Below, in pieces: positions 24,134-30,125 of a stretch of DNA of 32,136 bases. The notes below the pieces were generated by a model. It ran no database searches. It was not told the origin of the DNA and saw only the letters and a list, made by a program, of their open reading frames with translations. Position 1 is the stretch's first letter, and each line of letters opens with the position of its first letter. Origin of the DNA: a virus; the IMG/VR virus record IMGVR_UViG_3300021375_000103, positions 1-32,136 of that record, one strand, 5' to 3'. Both the position numbers and the translations under genes were made by a program.

Positions 24134-24322
24134 TTATATATCCCAGTATCCGACAAATTCATTTTCGTGGTCGTAAACCTCAATAAAAGCAAGGCTTTTA
24201 AGGGCGTCCCTAGCAACAAATCGCCATCCATCTTCAACGGGTTCGTTGCTGTTCAGCGCAAAAACAATATCAAGCGCTAAGGCTCTTTTATAGTAGCGTT
24301 TTTTATTTTCCATTAATGTCAT
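24134..24322 (-). CDS. Small hypothetical protein upstream of the hammerhead
   Basis: 62 residues from the ATG at 24322; a second ATG at 24313 is also possible. Basic N-terminus (MENKKRYYKRALALDIVFAL) followed by WRFVARDALKSLAFIEVYD and ending GYWDI. The stop codon (24134-24136) is next to the hammerhead's stem I, so ribosomes finishing this gene would disturb ribozyme folding. Function unknown. Confidence 0.65.
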   Translation of the reverse strand: MTLMENKKRYYKRALALDIVFALNSNEPVEDGWRFVARDALKSLAFIEVYDHENEFVGYWDI

Positions 24323-24586
24323 TTATGTCACCAATCCGTTGATAAACTCCTGTGATACCTCACGAACCTCAGTTTTTGCATCTACATTCCACTCACCACT
24401 AAAATATTTATTGATGTGGCGGGTTGTTGTGGGGCTGTAGTGAGTCGAAGTCTTGAAATGCCCTTTAACGCCGTCAGGATGCGCCGGATCAAATCCGGCT
24501 ACCGGCGTTTTATACGAAAATAAAACCGTTGTTCCGTCGCTCAGTTCAAGTTCAGTCATATTTGAAGCAATGTTTCTAAGTTTCAT
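24323..24586 (-). CDS. Conserved small phage protein (DUF8033-like)
   Basis: 87 residues from the ATG at 24586. The reading frame continues upstream to an ATG at 24643, giving a 19-residue extension that matches a repeated leader peptide (see 24587-24643). The body (TELELSDGTTVLFSYKTPVAGFDP, FKTSTHYSPTTTRHINKYFSGEW, SQEFINGLV) has the pattern S-Y-x-T-P-V-A-G and S-x-T-T-x-R-H-I-N-K-Y, which I associate with a widespread family of short phage/plasmid proteins of unknown function. The family name is given with moderate confidence. Confidence 0.78.
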   Translation of the reverse strand: MKLRNIASNMTELELSDGTTVLFSYKTPVAGFDPAHPDGVKGHFKTSTHYSPTTTRHINKYFSGEWNVDAKTEVREVSQEFINGLVT

Positions 24587-24643
24587 AATTTTAACCCTTA
24601 AATAAGTCATCCTGAATTGGATAACTTGCATAAAGGTAGGCAT
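24587..24643 (-). repeat. Leader repeat, copy 1 (upstream of the small protein gene at 24586)
   Basis: The 25-base segment 24612-24636 is identical to 25126-25150 except for one base, and the similarity extends to both sides. The repeats lie at the same distance from a start codon: 24636 to ATG 24586 and 25150 to ATG 25099. Read in frame on the minus strand, both encode nearly the same peptide: here MPTFMQVIQFRMTYLRVKI, joined in frame to the downstream ORF. Differences are mostly third-base or conservative, suggesting peptide-level selection. Confidence 0.85.
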
Positions 24644-24670
24644 TTTAAAGACTTACCTAGGTCAGTAAAA

Positions 24671-25099
24671 CTAGCAGTGATACTTGATTAACGCCCGCAT
24701 AGTATTGTCGTAAGCCGTTAACTCCACAACATCAGCGGATTTTAAACCGCTTTCATTGCTGGCGTCTACAAAAGAATCAAACTTGAACGGGTTGTATTTA
24801 GCAATACCGCTTTTATTTGATTCACTAATCAGCCTATCACTTGATAGCGGGTGGCGTAGATAACCGCTTACCCGTGCGTGCACGTTCTTTTTGCCAGTCT
24901 TTAAGACCTTTGAACGCCCTGCATTAGCAACCAAAAAATCAGCAAAGCACAGTGTTATGCTGTCAACGTGCGCCACAACCTTTCCAGATTGTTGCACTGA
25001 ATAACAATTTTTATGCAGATTGCGGTATACCTGTAACTTTTTATTAGTATCAAGTTTAACCGCAGTTCCGTCTAAATTACGTATTGTTAAATAACGCAT
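24671..25099 (-). CDS. Conserved phage protein (KxQVYRNLHK family)
   Basis: 142 residues. Recognisable conserved pattern KLQVYRNLHKNCYSVQQSGKVVAHVDSITL, then VANAGRSKVLKTGKKNVHARVSGYL and a C-terminal KYNPFKFDSFVDAS. This pattern (QVYRNLHKxCxSV...VVAHxDS...GRxxVLxxxxKNVHAxVxG) occurs in many phages and plasmids with no known function. It is the first large gene of the leftward operon, behind the structured leader. Its start is overlapped by an upstream ORF with a strong Shine-Dalgarno. Confidence 0.8.
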   Translation of the reverse strand: MRYLTIRNLDGTAVKLDTNKKLQVYRNLHKNCYSVQQSGKVVAHVDSITLCFADFLVANAGRSKVLKTGKKNVHARVSGYLRHPLSSDRLISESNKSGIAKYNPFKFDSFVDASNESGLKSADVVELTAYDNTMRALIKYHC

Positions 25100-25157
25100 A
25101 ATTGATTACCTTTAAACAAGTTAATCTGAATTGAATAACTTGCATAAAGGTGAGCAT
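25077..25157 (-). CDS. Upstream ORF / leader peptide with structured RBS
   Basis: 26 codons beginning MLTFMQVIQFRLTCLKVINY and ending FNNT, overlapping the start of the next gene by 23 bases in another frame. GGGAG lies 6 bases before its ATG. The ATG is in the 3' arm of a hairpin (TGAGCAT 25176-25170 with ATGCTCA 25157-25151), and the Shine-Dalgarno is in the loop. A near-identical peptide is encoded at 24643-24587. Probably a regulatory leader peptide, by inference. Confidence 0.5.
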   Translation of the reverse strand: MLTFMQVIQFRLTCLKVINYALFNNT

Positions 25158-25467
25158 TTGTTCTCCCTCATGCTCAGGAGGGGCGCAAGCCACACATAAA
25201 CCACGGTCTTATGCTTTACCTTGCTTCAACTTCGCCATGATGTAATCGCCTATTAAAAACCCTGACATTTGCGGTACGTGCTGTTATCCCGTGGGATAAC
25301 TCCGCTTTGATCAGGTCTGGAATTTAATCTATCGGAACCTATGCTGTTTTGATGTGCTTAAGGCGGATACCGATTAATAAACTTTCGATCAGAATCAGGA
25401 AAGAATCTAGCGATGGTGTAACCTTAACTTCAGGTTTTTTTCACGGGTCCTTCGGACCGTAGATTCT
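25151..25467 (-). ncRNA. Highly structured leader RNA of the leftward operon
   Basis: Between the minus-strand promoter and the first genes lie stacked complementary segments (plus coordinates). An 8-bp stem AGAATCTA 25402-25409 with 25460-25467 encloses two hairpins: 25420-25424/25432-25436, and GGTCC 25446-25450/25454-25458 with a TTC loop. ATCGG 25331-25335 pairs with 25370-25374. A three-part stacked helix comprises 25261-25265/25311-25315, 25271-25274/25302-25305 and 25283-25289/25294-25300. Another comprises 25182-25185/25233-25236, 25186-25189/25220-25223 and 25195-25199/25209-25213. The last is 25151-25157/25170-25176. No long ORF occupies the region. No known RNA family was recognised. 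Strand is inferred from the promoter and uORF. Confidence 0.6.
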
Positions 25468-25515
25468 ACCCTTACTGCTTACTGCGTCGAACCATTGCTT
25501 GCATCCGATAACCGA

Positions 25516-25544
25516 ACTATGAGGCCTAGGGTTTTTACTGTCAA
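25516..25544 (-). promoter_or_regulatory. Predicted sigma70-like promoter for the leftward operon
   Basis: On the minus strand a perfect -35 box TTGACA (25544-25539), 17-base spacer and CATAGT (25521-25516; four of six match TATAAT). Transcription would begin near 25509 and run through the structured leader into the gene starting at 25099, giving a leader of about 410 bases. The upstream side is A/T-rich (25545-25575), resembling an UP element. Confidence 0.5.
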
Positions 25545-25559
25545 GACTTTTTTCAATTA

Positions 25560-25809
25560 TTTTTTATTCCCTTTAATATCAATAAGTTACAGTGGAATAA
25601 ATGCTATTCCATTCCATTGGTTGCGCCGTTGCTGTTACCAATTGGGAAAGTCCAAGTCTTTCTGCTATTAGTACAAGTTTCAAAACGATCATCAAGACTG
25701 ATACCCCTAGCATATCTGACCGCTACTATCTAATGATTTATTTCTATCTATTGATAGGCTATGGTTAACTAACTATCTATCTATAGACTATAACTTATAA
25801 GCCAGGGTT
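25560..25809. other. AT-rich intergenic region with repeated CTATCTA motifs; possible origin or divergent control region
   Basis: No gene is seen here on either strand. CTATCTA occurs at 25726, 25744, 25773 and 25777, with another at 25847 just inside the next ORF. The spacing is irregular. GGTTAAC also occurs near 25763. Position between divergent transcription units, AT-richness and short repeats fit a replication origin or operator cluster, but no initiator protein or DnaA-box set was identified. Confidence 0.4.
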
Positions 25810-25822
25810 ATGGTAACCATAA
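25808..25822. promoter_or_regulatory. Inverted repeat over a start codon; candidate operator
   Basis: TTATGGT (25808-25814) and ACCATAA (25816-25822) are exact reverse complements around a central A. The ATG of the ORF at 25810 lies inside. The 10-base motif TAAGGTTAAC follows directly (25820-25829); it also occurs at 21571-21580 and 26270-26279, all outside confident genes. A repressor bound here could control the ORF. Confidence 0.4.
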
Positions 25823-26025
25823 GGTTAACTGATAGATATACCGTTACTATCTATAAAGGTAGAATGATAAAGGTTATAGATAATAAACCTATTAATAGTA
25901 TGGGTGTAACCTATTACCATTTGGATTGTATGGGTATGGGGTATAAGATTATTTTTTATAAGGATGTACCCTTCGCCTATTCACCCACACTCTCAAACCA
26001 TTTGAACAATAACCCCATTGATTGA
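25810..26025 (+). CDS. Small hypothetical protein in the divergent control region
   Basis: 71 residues: MVTIRLTDRYTVTIYKGRMI, then INSMGVTYYHLDCMGMGYKIIFYKDVPFAYSP, ending NNNPID. Composition and strand alternation look protein-like, and the gene is followed by a terminator-like hairpin (26065-26081). The Shine-Dalgarno (AGGG) is too close to the ATG, the region is AT-rich and no homologue is recognised, so coding is uncertain. It stands alone between the divergent operons and could be an early regulator, by inference from position. Confidence 0.45.
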   Translation: MVTIRLTDRYTVTIYKGRMIKVIDNKPINSMGVTYYHLDCMGMGYKIIFYKDVPFAYSPTLSNHLNNNPID

Positions 26026-26064
26026 AGGGTATAAGGAAATGCTGATAAAACTGGGCTGTAACAT

Positions 26065-26081
26065 AAGGGGCACCCCTTTTT
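26065..26081 (+). terminator. Possible intrinsic terminator
   Basis: AAGGG (26065-26069) and CCCTT (26074-26078) form a short stem around a GCAC loop, with a run of five Ts (26077-26081). It lies 40 bases past the ORF ending at 26025. The stem is only 5 bp, so termination may be weak. Confidence 0.45.
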
Positions 26082-26285
26082 GAGCACAGCGTTTTTATTA
26101 TATATCCCATCCACCTACCGGAGGGGTATTTAAAGCACCCACTTTTACCCTATAATAATAGAGTTTAAGCCATTAGAGAGGTATAAGTGTATGATAATAA
26201 ACAGAAAACGGCCTGATCCCCTACGTAACATAGGGACCTGATTTGTTGTTATAAGGATTACCAAAGATATAAGGTTAACATAAGT

Positions 26286-26388
26286 GTTTAAACTACGTAT
26301 CCCCTTTTGAGGGGGATACTAGTTTAAACATAAATATAGAGTTTACTTCGTAAACTTTATATTTAAGATTGGAACGAAGTTCCAATCT
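26286..26388. repeat. Three tandem hairpins upstream of the tail operon
   Basis: Hairpin 1: arms 26286-26304 and 26312-26329, 18 bp with a single bulged C (starting GTTTAAACTA). Hairpin 2: arms 26331-26346 and 26350-26365, 16 bp with one G-T pair and a TTC loop. Hairpin 3: arms AGATTGGAAC 26366-26375 and 26379-26388, a perfect 10 bp with a GAA loop. They are almost contiguous and end 18 bases before the small basic gene at 26407. A weaker hairpin (26217-26223/26231-26236) and a TATAAT-like box (26151-26156) precede them. The 26026-26406 interval otherwise holds no gene. Confidence 0.9.
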
Positions 26389-26406
26389 ATATCATAGTGT
26401 TTTAAT

Positions 26407-26523
26407 ATGAACAATAAAGAATCTAGGCGCAAGCGTCTGGATAAGAAAAACATGGACAAGGATCGGCAGCGTAGACTTAAGCGTCCAAAGCCATACAAAA
26501 GGGTAAAGAATGTCGATATCTAA
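26407..26523 (+). CDS. Very basic 38-residue peptide gene
   Basis: MNNKESRRKRLDKKNMDKDR then QRRLKRPKPYKRVKNVDI. About 40 percent of residues are Lys or Arg. The 3' end overlaps the start of the adaptor gene at 26510 by 14 bases, an arrangement typical of coupled phage genes. No clear Shine-Dalgarno is seen; the upstream sequence is AT-rich behind the three hairpins. Possible nucleic-acid-binding peptide, or a translation leader for the adaptor. Confidence 0.5.
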   Translation: MNNKESRRKRLDKKNMDKDRQRRLKRPKPYKRVKNVDI

Positions 26524-27139
26524 CTATACAGAATTGAAGGATGCTGTGGCTAACTGGATGGATCGTGACGATCTGACCGCACGTATACCTGAGTTTATCG
26601 CTTTGGCTGAAGCCCGGTATAACAGGTTGCTGCGTATCCGGGCTATGGAGAGCAAGCAAAAGGCAGACACGGTAGCAGGCCAACGATCACTTGCCCTACC
26701 CTCCAGATTTTTGCAGATGCGCAATCTACAAATGAACACTGACCCGGTTACTCCTATGCAGTATGTGACTCCTGAGATATACGATAGATTATACGGGGGT
26801 GGTAGTGGTTCAGGAACTCCTAACTTCTATACTGTTATTGCAAATGAGTTGCAACTAGGGCCACAGCCCTCTAGCGTACAGGAAATAGAGATGTTGTTTT
26901 ATGAGAAGTTTGAGCCACTGTCAGACTCTGCAACAACTAATTGGATGATTACCAATGCCCCGGACGTTTACTTGTACGGCTCTCTGTTAGAGGCTGAACC
27001 ATTTATCATGAACGATGGAAGAACTGCCCTATGGCAGAATCAGTTTGAATTGGCTATCAATGCTATACAGGATGCCGACGAACGTGACAGGCACTCTGGT
27101 AGCGCTTTGAGGGTAACCACAGCAACAGGCACGCCATGA
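26510..27139 (+). CDS. Head-tail adaptor (P22 gp4-like / phage adaptor family)
   Basis: 209 residues. The N-terminal pattern YTELKDAVANWMDRDDLTARIPEFIALAEARYNRLLRIRAME is the signature of phage adaptor proteins that bind beneath the portal. The LPSRFLQMRNLQM and YDRLYGGGSGSGTPNFYTV blocks and the aromatic APDVYLYGSLLEAEPFI near the end agree. It is separated from the head genes by the whole leftward operon, an unusual layout unless the genome is circularly permuted. Confidence 0.85.
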   Translation: MSISNYTELKDAVANWMDRDDLTARIPEFIALAEARYNRLLRIRAMESKQKADTVAGQRSLALPSRFLQMRNLQMNTDPVTPMQYVTPEIYDRLYGGGSGSGTPNFYTVIANELQLGPQPSSVQEIEMLFYEKFEPLSDSATTNWMITNAPDVYLYGSLLEAEPFIMNDGRTALWQNQFELAINAIQDADERDRHSGSALRVTTATGTP

Positions 27140-27627
27140 CAGCCCCTATAACGTGGGCTGAAGCCAGTTCACCTATCTACTGGTCTAATATAGGTATTGA
27201 TTGGAATAGCCCTGCTAAAGCAGAGACTTCTATATTTGCTGTTAACTCTGGATTAGTTTTACTATCAGGAGTTGATTACATAGTAGCCATTAGTTTTGGT
27301 GTAAACCTAACATCGGGTAAAGAGTCTAAGCATCATGTAATAGAATCTATATCCTATGGGTTACAGCAGGGGTACAGTAATTTTGGTGGCTTTACTATAT
27401 CAGGAACAGCGCAGTTTGATATTAATGGCGGCGTAACTAGCAATAGTGTTCATACCGCTGTAGGAAATGCTGTATACGGAATAACTAGCAATTACATAAA
27501 TAATACTAATCATTCAGAAACAACTACAATTGGAATAACGATGACTTACTCTAACGGTGACTCACTACTATGGAATCCAGTTGACGAACCTTCCAGTGTA
27601 TGGACAAAAATTGATTACCCAAACTAA
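27136..27627 (+). CDS. Probable tail structural protein
   Basis: 163 residues, starting in the adaptor stop (ATGA). The protein is beta-rich, with Asn/Thr/Ser-rich segments and no charged helices: ITWAEASSPIYWSNIGIDWN at the start, VDEPSSVWTKIDYPN at the end. The W-x-x-I-D-Y-P-N ending and the position right after the adaptor are typical of small tail or hub proteins in environmental phages. Named only by context. Confidence 0.75.
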   Translation: MTAPITWAEASSPIYWSNIGIDWNSPAKAETSIFAVNSGLVLLSGVDYIVAISFGVNLTSGKESKHHVIESISYGLQQGYSNFGGFTISGTAQFDINGGVTSNSVHTAVGNAVYGITSNYINNTNHSETTTIGITMTYSNGDSLLWNPVDEPSSVWTKIDYPN

Positions 27628-27655
27628 TAACTTTAAAGCCAATGGAGGCTTGCAC

Positions 27656-28162
27656 ATGAAACATGATAGCGATATGAACTTAGGACTTAAAAACATTTGG
27701 AACATAAAGTGTTTCGACTCCGAAGGCAATTTAAAATGGGACGTAACCAAGAAGAACTTGGTCGTTACAGAAGGTCTTAACCATGTATTATCTAGTTCCT
27801 TTGACGGCGCTACACAAATTACCGCATGGTATGTAGGGTTAAAGAATGCAGGAACTGTAGCGGCAGGTGACACCATGGCATCTCATGCAGGTTGGACTGA
27901 AAATGTTGACTACAGTCAAGCCGTTAGACAGACGCTTACATTAGGCACAGCGGCGGCAGGTAGCATTGATAACTCTGCAAGTAAGGCTAGTTATTCTATT
28001 AACGGTACGGCTACTATTGCAGGAGCCTTTATCGTAAGTAATAGCACAAAGTCTGGAACGTCAGGCACAATTTACGGGGCTGTTGATTTCGGCTCTGCAC
28101 GATCAGTTATCTCTGGTGACACTCTTGAGGTTACCGTAACATTAACGGCGGCTAGTGCATAA
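27656..28162 (+). CDS. Tail-fibre-like protein of the 'NLVVxEGLNHxL' family
   Basis: 168 residues from the ATG at 27656 (GGAGG 8 bases upstream); a longer frame start inside the previous gene is rejected. The sequence has the pattern KNLVVTEGLNHVLSSSFDGATQITAWYVGL, then DTMASHAGWTENVDYSQAVRQTL and a Thr/Ser-rich end (SGTIYGAVDFGSARSVISGDTLEVTVTL). I recognise this as a common phage structural protein in aquatic viromes, usually near adaptor and fibre genes. Its stop overlaps the next ATG. Confidence 0.8.
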   Translation: MKHDSDMNLGLKNIWNIKCFDSEGNLKWDVTKKNLVVTEGLNHVLSSSFDGATQITAWYVGLKNAGTVAAGDTMASHAGWTENVDYSQAVRQTLTLGTAAAGSIDNSASKASYSINGTATIAGAFIVSNSTKSGTSGTIYGAVDFGSARSVISGDTLEVTVTLTAASA

Positions 28163-28554
28163 TGGCTTTAGAAACAGCAAGTTGGATAACACAATTAGTA
28201 TCTACTAATCCTGTTGACGGCGATCCTGTAGGAGAGGGTGATGACCACCTTCGCATGGTAAAGACTGTTCTTAAGAATAGTTTTCCATCAACCTCAACTG
28301 CCGCTGTTATTCCTAACGTATCAAGTCAATCAGGCAAGTATCTAACCACAGACGGTACAGATACTTCTTGGGGAGTTGTGAGCGCAGGCGCTACAGGTGC
28401 AGGTGGTGACGAAGTGTTTTATGAAAATGAACAAAACGTAACCACAAGTTATAGTATATCTGCAAATGAGAATGCTTTAAGCGCAGGCCCAGTGACTGTA
28501 GATTCTGGCGCAACCGTAACAGTTCCTAGTGGATCAACGTGGGTGATCGTATGA
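28162..28554 (+). CDS. Short tail-fibre/collar-type protein
   Basis: 130 residues. N-terminal motif STNPVDGDPVGEGDDHLRMVKTVLKNSFPS is the conserved attachment region of many phage fibre proteins (GDDHLRxxKxxLxxxFP). The rest is a short Ser/Thr-rich beta segment ending SGATVTVPSGSTWVIV. The same N-terminus appears in the gene at 31360, so it works as a shared docking module. The ATG overlaps the previous stop, and this stop overlaps the next start (ATGA). Confidence 0.82.
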   Translation: MALETASWITQLVSTNPVDGDPVGEGDDHLRMVKTVLKNSFPSTSTAAVIPNVSSQSGKYLTTDGTDTSWGVVSAGATGAGGDEVFYENEQNVTTSYSISANENALSAGPVTVDSGATVTVPSGSTWVIV

Positions 28555-29237
28555 GTACCATAAACGTAAACGCATTAGATAAAGAATCTGGCTCAACGCT
28601 TACGTTGGGTGGGTCAGGAACCGCAGTCACCTTACACGCATCAGCAACGGCGTCTGGTTTTGATTCTGGGCTTGCCTCAGTACAAACCTTTACCTCTAGT
28701 GGAACTTGGACAAAGCCGTCTGGGATTACAAAAATAAATATAACAATAATTGGTGGGGGAGCAGGAGGAGGAGGGGCAACGAATGAGTATGGAGCGGGGT
28801 CAGGTGGTGCGGGATCAACAGTAATTAAATACGCTCATAATGTTTCTTCAATTTCGACCGCAACAATAACCATAGGTTCTGGAGGTGCGGGAGTACTCTC
28901 TGCGGCGGGCAGTCATGGTGGTACTAGCACTTACGTTGATAGCGCTTTAACTCTAACAGCGGGAGGCGGTGATTCTGGAGTAATTTCTTACGGTACAGCA
29001 ACTGGTGGCGACGTAAACATTCAGGGAGTACCCGGAGATTCGCCTCACTTTTACGGCTACAACTTAGGATCAAAAGGTGGAAGCACAACATTAGGTGAAG
29101 GTGGAAATCAACAGTATTATAACTACACCGGCGCAAATGGAACTGGGTATGGTTCTGGAGGTGGTGGCGGGGGTAGACAACAAGGAACAGGCGGTTCTGG
29201 AGCAGGTGGAATTTGCATTATTGAGGAGTACAAGTAA
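28551..29237 (+). CDS. Tail fibre with glycine-rich tip domain
   Basis: 228 residues from the ATG at 28551 (ATGA overlap). The N-terminal segment (MSTINVNALDKESGSTLTLG) resembles the anchors of the two C1q-like fibres. From about residue 48, TFTSSGTWTKPSGITKINITIIGGGAGGGG is the hallmark of a glycine-rich receptor-binding domain (Gly_rich family). Poly-Gly runs follow, like polyglycine helices in tip adhesins. The C-terminus GGICIIEEY is typical of the family. Likely a host-recognition fibre. Confidence 0.82.
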   Translation: MSTINVNALDKESGSTLTLGGSGTAVTLHASATASGFDSGLASVQTFTSSGTWTKPSGITKINITIIGGGAGGGGATNEYGAGSGGAGSTVIKYAHNVSSISTATITIGSGGAGVLSAAGSHGGTSTYVDSALTLTAGGGDSGVISYGTATGGDVNIQGVPGDSPHFYGYNLGSKGGSTTLGEGGNQQYYNYTGANGTGYGSGGGGGGRQQGTGGSGAGGICIIEEYK

Positions 29238-29518
29238 TGAAATACGCAATCATTAAGTCTGGGATTGTCGAAAACATCATTGAATGGGATGGCACTAGCG
29301 AATACCAAACAGACGGCGTTCTTGTCGAAACAGATGCTAACGCATGGATCGGCGGTGTTTACGCTGATGGTGCATTCGTAGCACGACCTCCCGAACCAGA
29401 ACCAGAACCAACCGCAGAAGAACTGCAAGCACAAGCAGACAAAGCATCTGCCGTTTCTAAACTTGAAGCACTGGGTTTGACCGATGCTGAAATTAAAGCA
29501 CTGTCAGGAGGTTTGTAA
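29237..29518 (+). CDS. Small fibre-associated protein, possible assembly chaperone
   Basis: 93 residues, TAATG overlaps on both sides. The N-terminal half (MKYAIIKSGIVENIIEWDGT, then WIGGVYADGAFVA) is a beta unit common in phage tail-fibre assembly proteins. A Pro/Glu linker is followed by an alpha segment EELQAQADKASAVSKLEALGL and a short tail. Position right behind a fibre gene matches tail-fibre chaperones, but direct homology is not shown. Confidence 0.72.
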   Translation: MKYAIIKSGIVENIIEWDGTSEYQTDGVLVETDANAWIGGVYADGAFVARPPEPEPEPTAEELQAQADKASAVSKLEALGLTDAEIKALSGGL

Positions 29519-30123
29519 TGTCTAGTGAAATCAAAGCAAACAAGATAAGCCCTGCTACAGGTACGGCTTTCCAATTTGGTGATTCGGGGGATACGTTTAC
29601 GATTCCATCAGGCGCAACGATAGACGCATCAGCGGGTACTGCAACTGGCTTTGGCGGTGATAACACACCCGCTTTTCAAGCGTATCAAAGTGCAAACTTA
29701 TATTTGCCAGATAACACTTATACAGCAGTTACGGCGAACACAGAAGATTTTGATACGGACAGTGCTTACGACACCTCTACCTATACGTTTACAGTACCTT
29801 CAGGAGAAGGCGGTAAATATTTTTTATATTTTTATGGAGATGTCCAAAGTGGTGGGGGATCGGCTCAAGCGTTAGACGATACGGTCGCTCAAATAAGAAT
29901 TAATTCAGAATCATCTTCCACTGCAAGGTTTAGCAAATATCACGACGATTATATTGGTGGCAATACGAAATCAGTTTTTGTTTCTGGAGTTGTCATTTTA
30001 TCAGCGGCTGACACTGTGAAATTTTGGATAAGACAAAATGTCTACTCAGGTTATGCGTCTAATCTTCTTGGCACTTCACAAAGAGCAACCGTTGTTGGTG
30101 GTTACAAATTGATTGGGGTTTAA
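29518..30123 (+). CDS. C1q-like tail fibre protein, copy A
   Basis: 201 residues. The N-terminal anchor (MSSEIKANKISPATGTAFQF, GDSGDTFTIPSGATI, GTATGFGGDNTPAFQAY) is followed by a C1q/TNF-like jelly-roll pattern: FTVPSGEGGKYFLYFYGDVQ, VFVSGVVILSAADTVKFWI, ending GGYKLIGV. It is probably a trimeric receptor-binding head. The anchor and both ends are shared with the gene at 30431; the middle differs. First member of a two-gene cassette with the small gene at 30126. Confidence 0.85.
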   Translation: MSSEIKANKISPATGTAFQFGDSGDTFTIPSGATIDASAGTATGFGGDNTPAFQAYQSANLYLPDNTYTAVTANTEDFDTDSAYDTSTYTFTVPSGEGGKYFLYFYGDVQSGGGSAQALDDTVAQIRINSESSSTARFSKYHDDYIGGNTKSVFVSGVVILSAADTVKFWIRQNVYSGYASNLLGTSQRATVVGGYKLIGV

Positions 30124-30125
30124 AA

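Noticed and set aside
24725-24765. A second hammerhead-like arrangement (GAAA, GCGG/CCGC stem, then CTGATG on the minus strand)
   Set aside because: It lies inside the 142-residue coding gene, has CTGATGT instead of CTGATGA, and no cleavage triplet or other stems in the right order.
25100-25500. Group I intron or known large phage RNA (GOLLD/ROOL)
   Set aside because: No recognisable P7/guanosine-site sequence and no split gene; the region is much shorter than GOLLD or ROOL as I know them. A covariance search would decide.
25465-25505. tRNA-like T-loop GGTTCGA on the minus strand of the leader
   Set aside because: No T-stem pairing around it, no acceptor stem and no anticodon arm in the surrounding sequence.
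26151-26156. TATAAT box as a rightward promoter for the tail operon
   Set aside because: No -35 element at 16-18 bases upstream; the AT-rich context makes such boxes common by chance.
26369-26398. Weak promoter (TTGGAA, 18 bases, CATAGT) overlapping hairpin 3
   Set aside because: Only four of six matches in each box, and the sequence is constrained by the inverted repeat.
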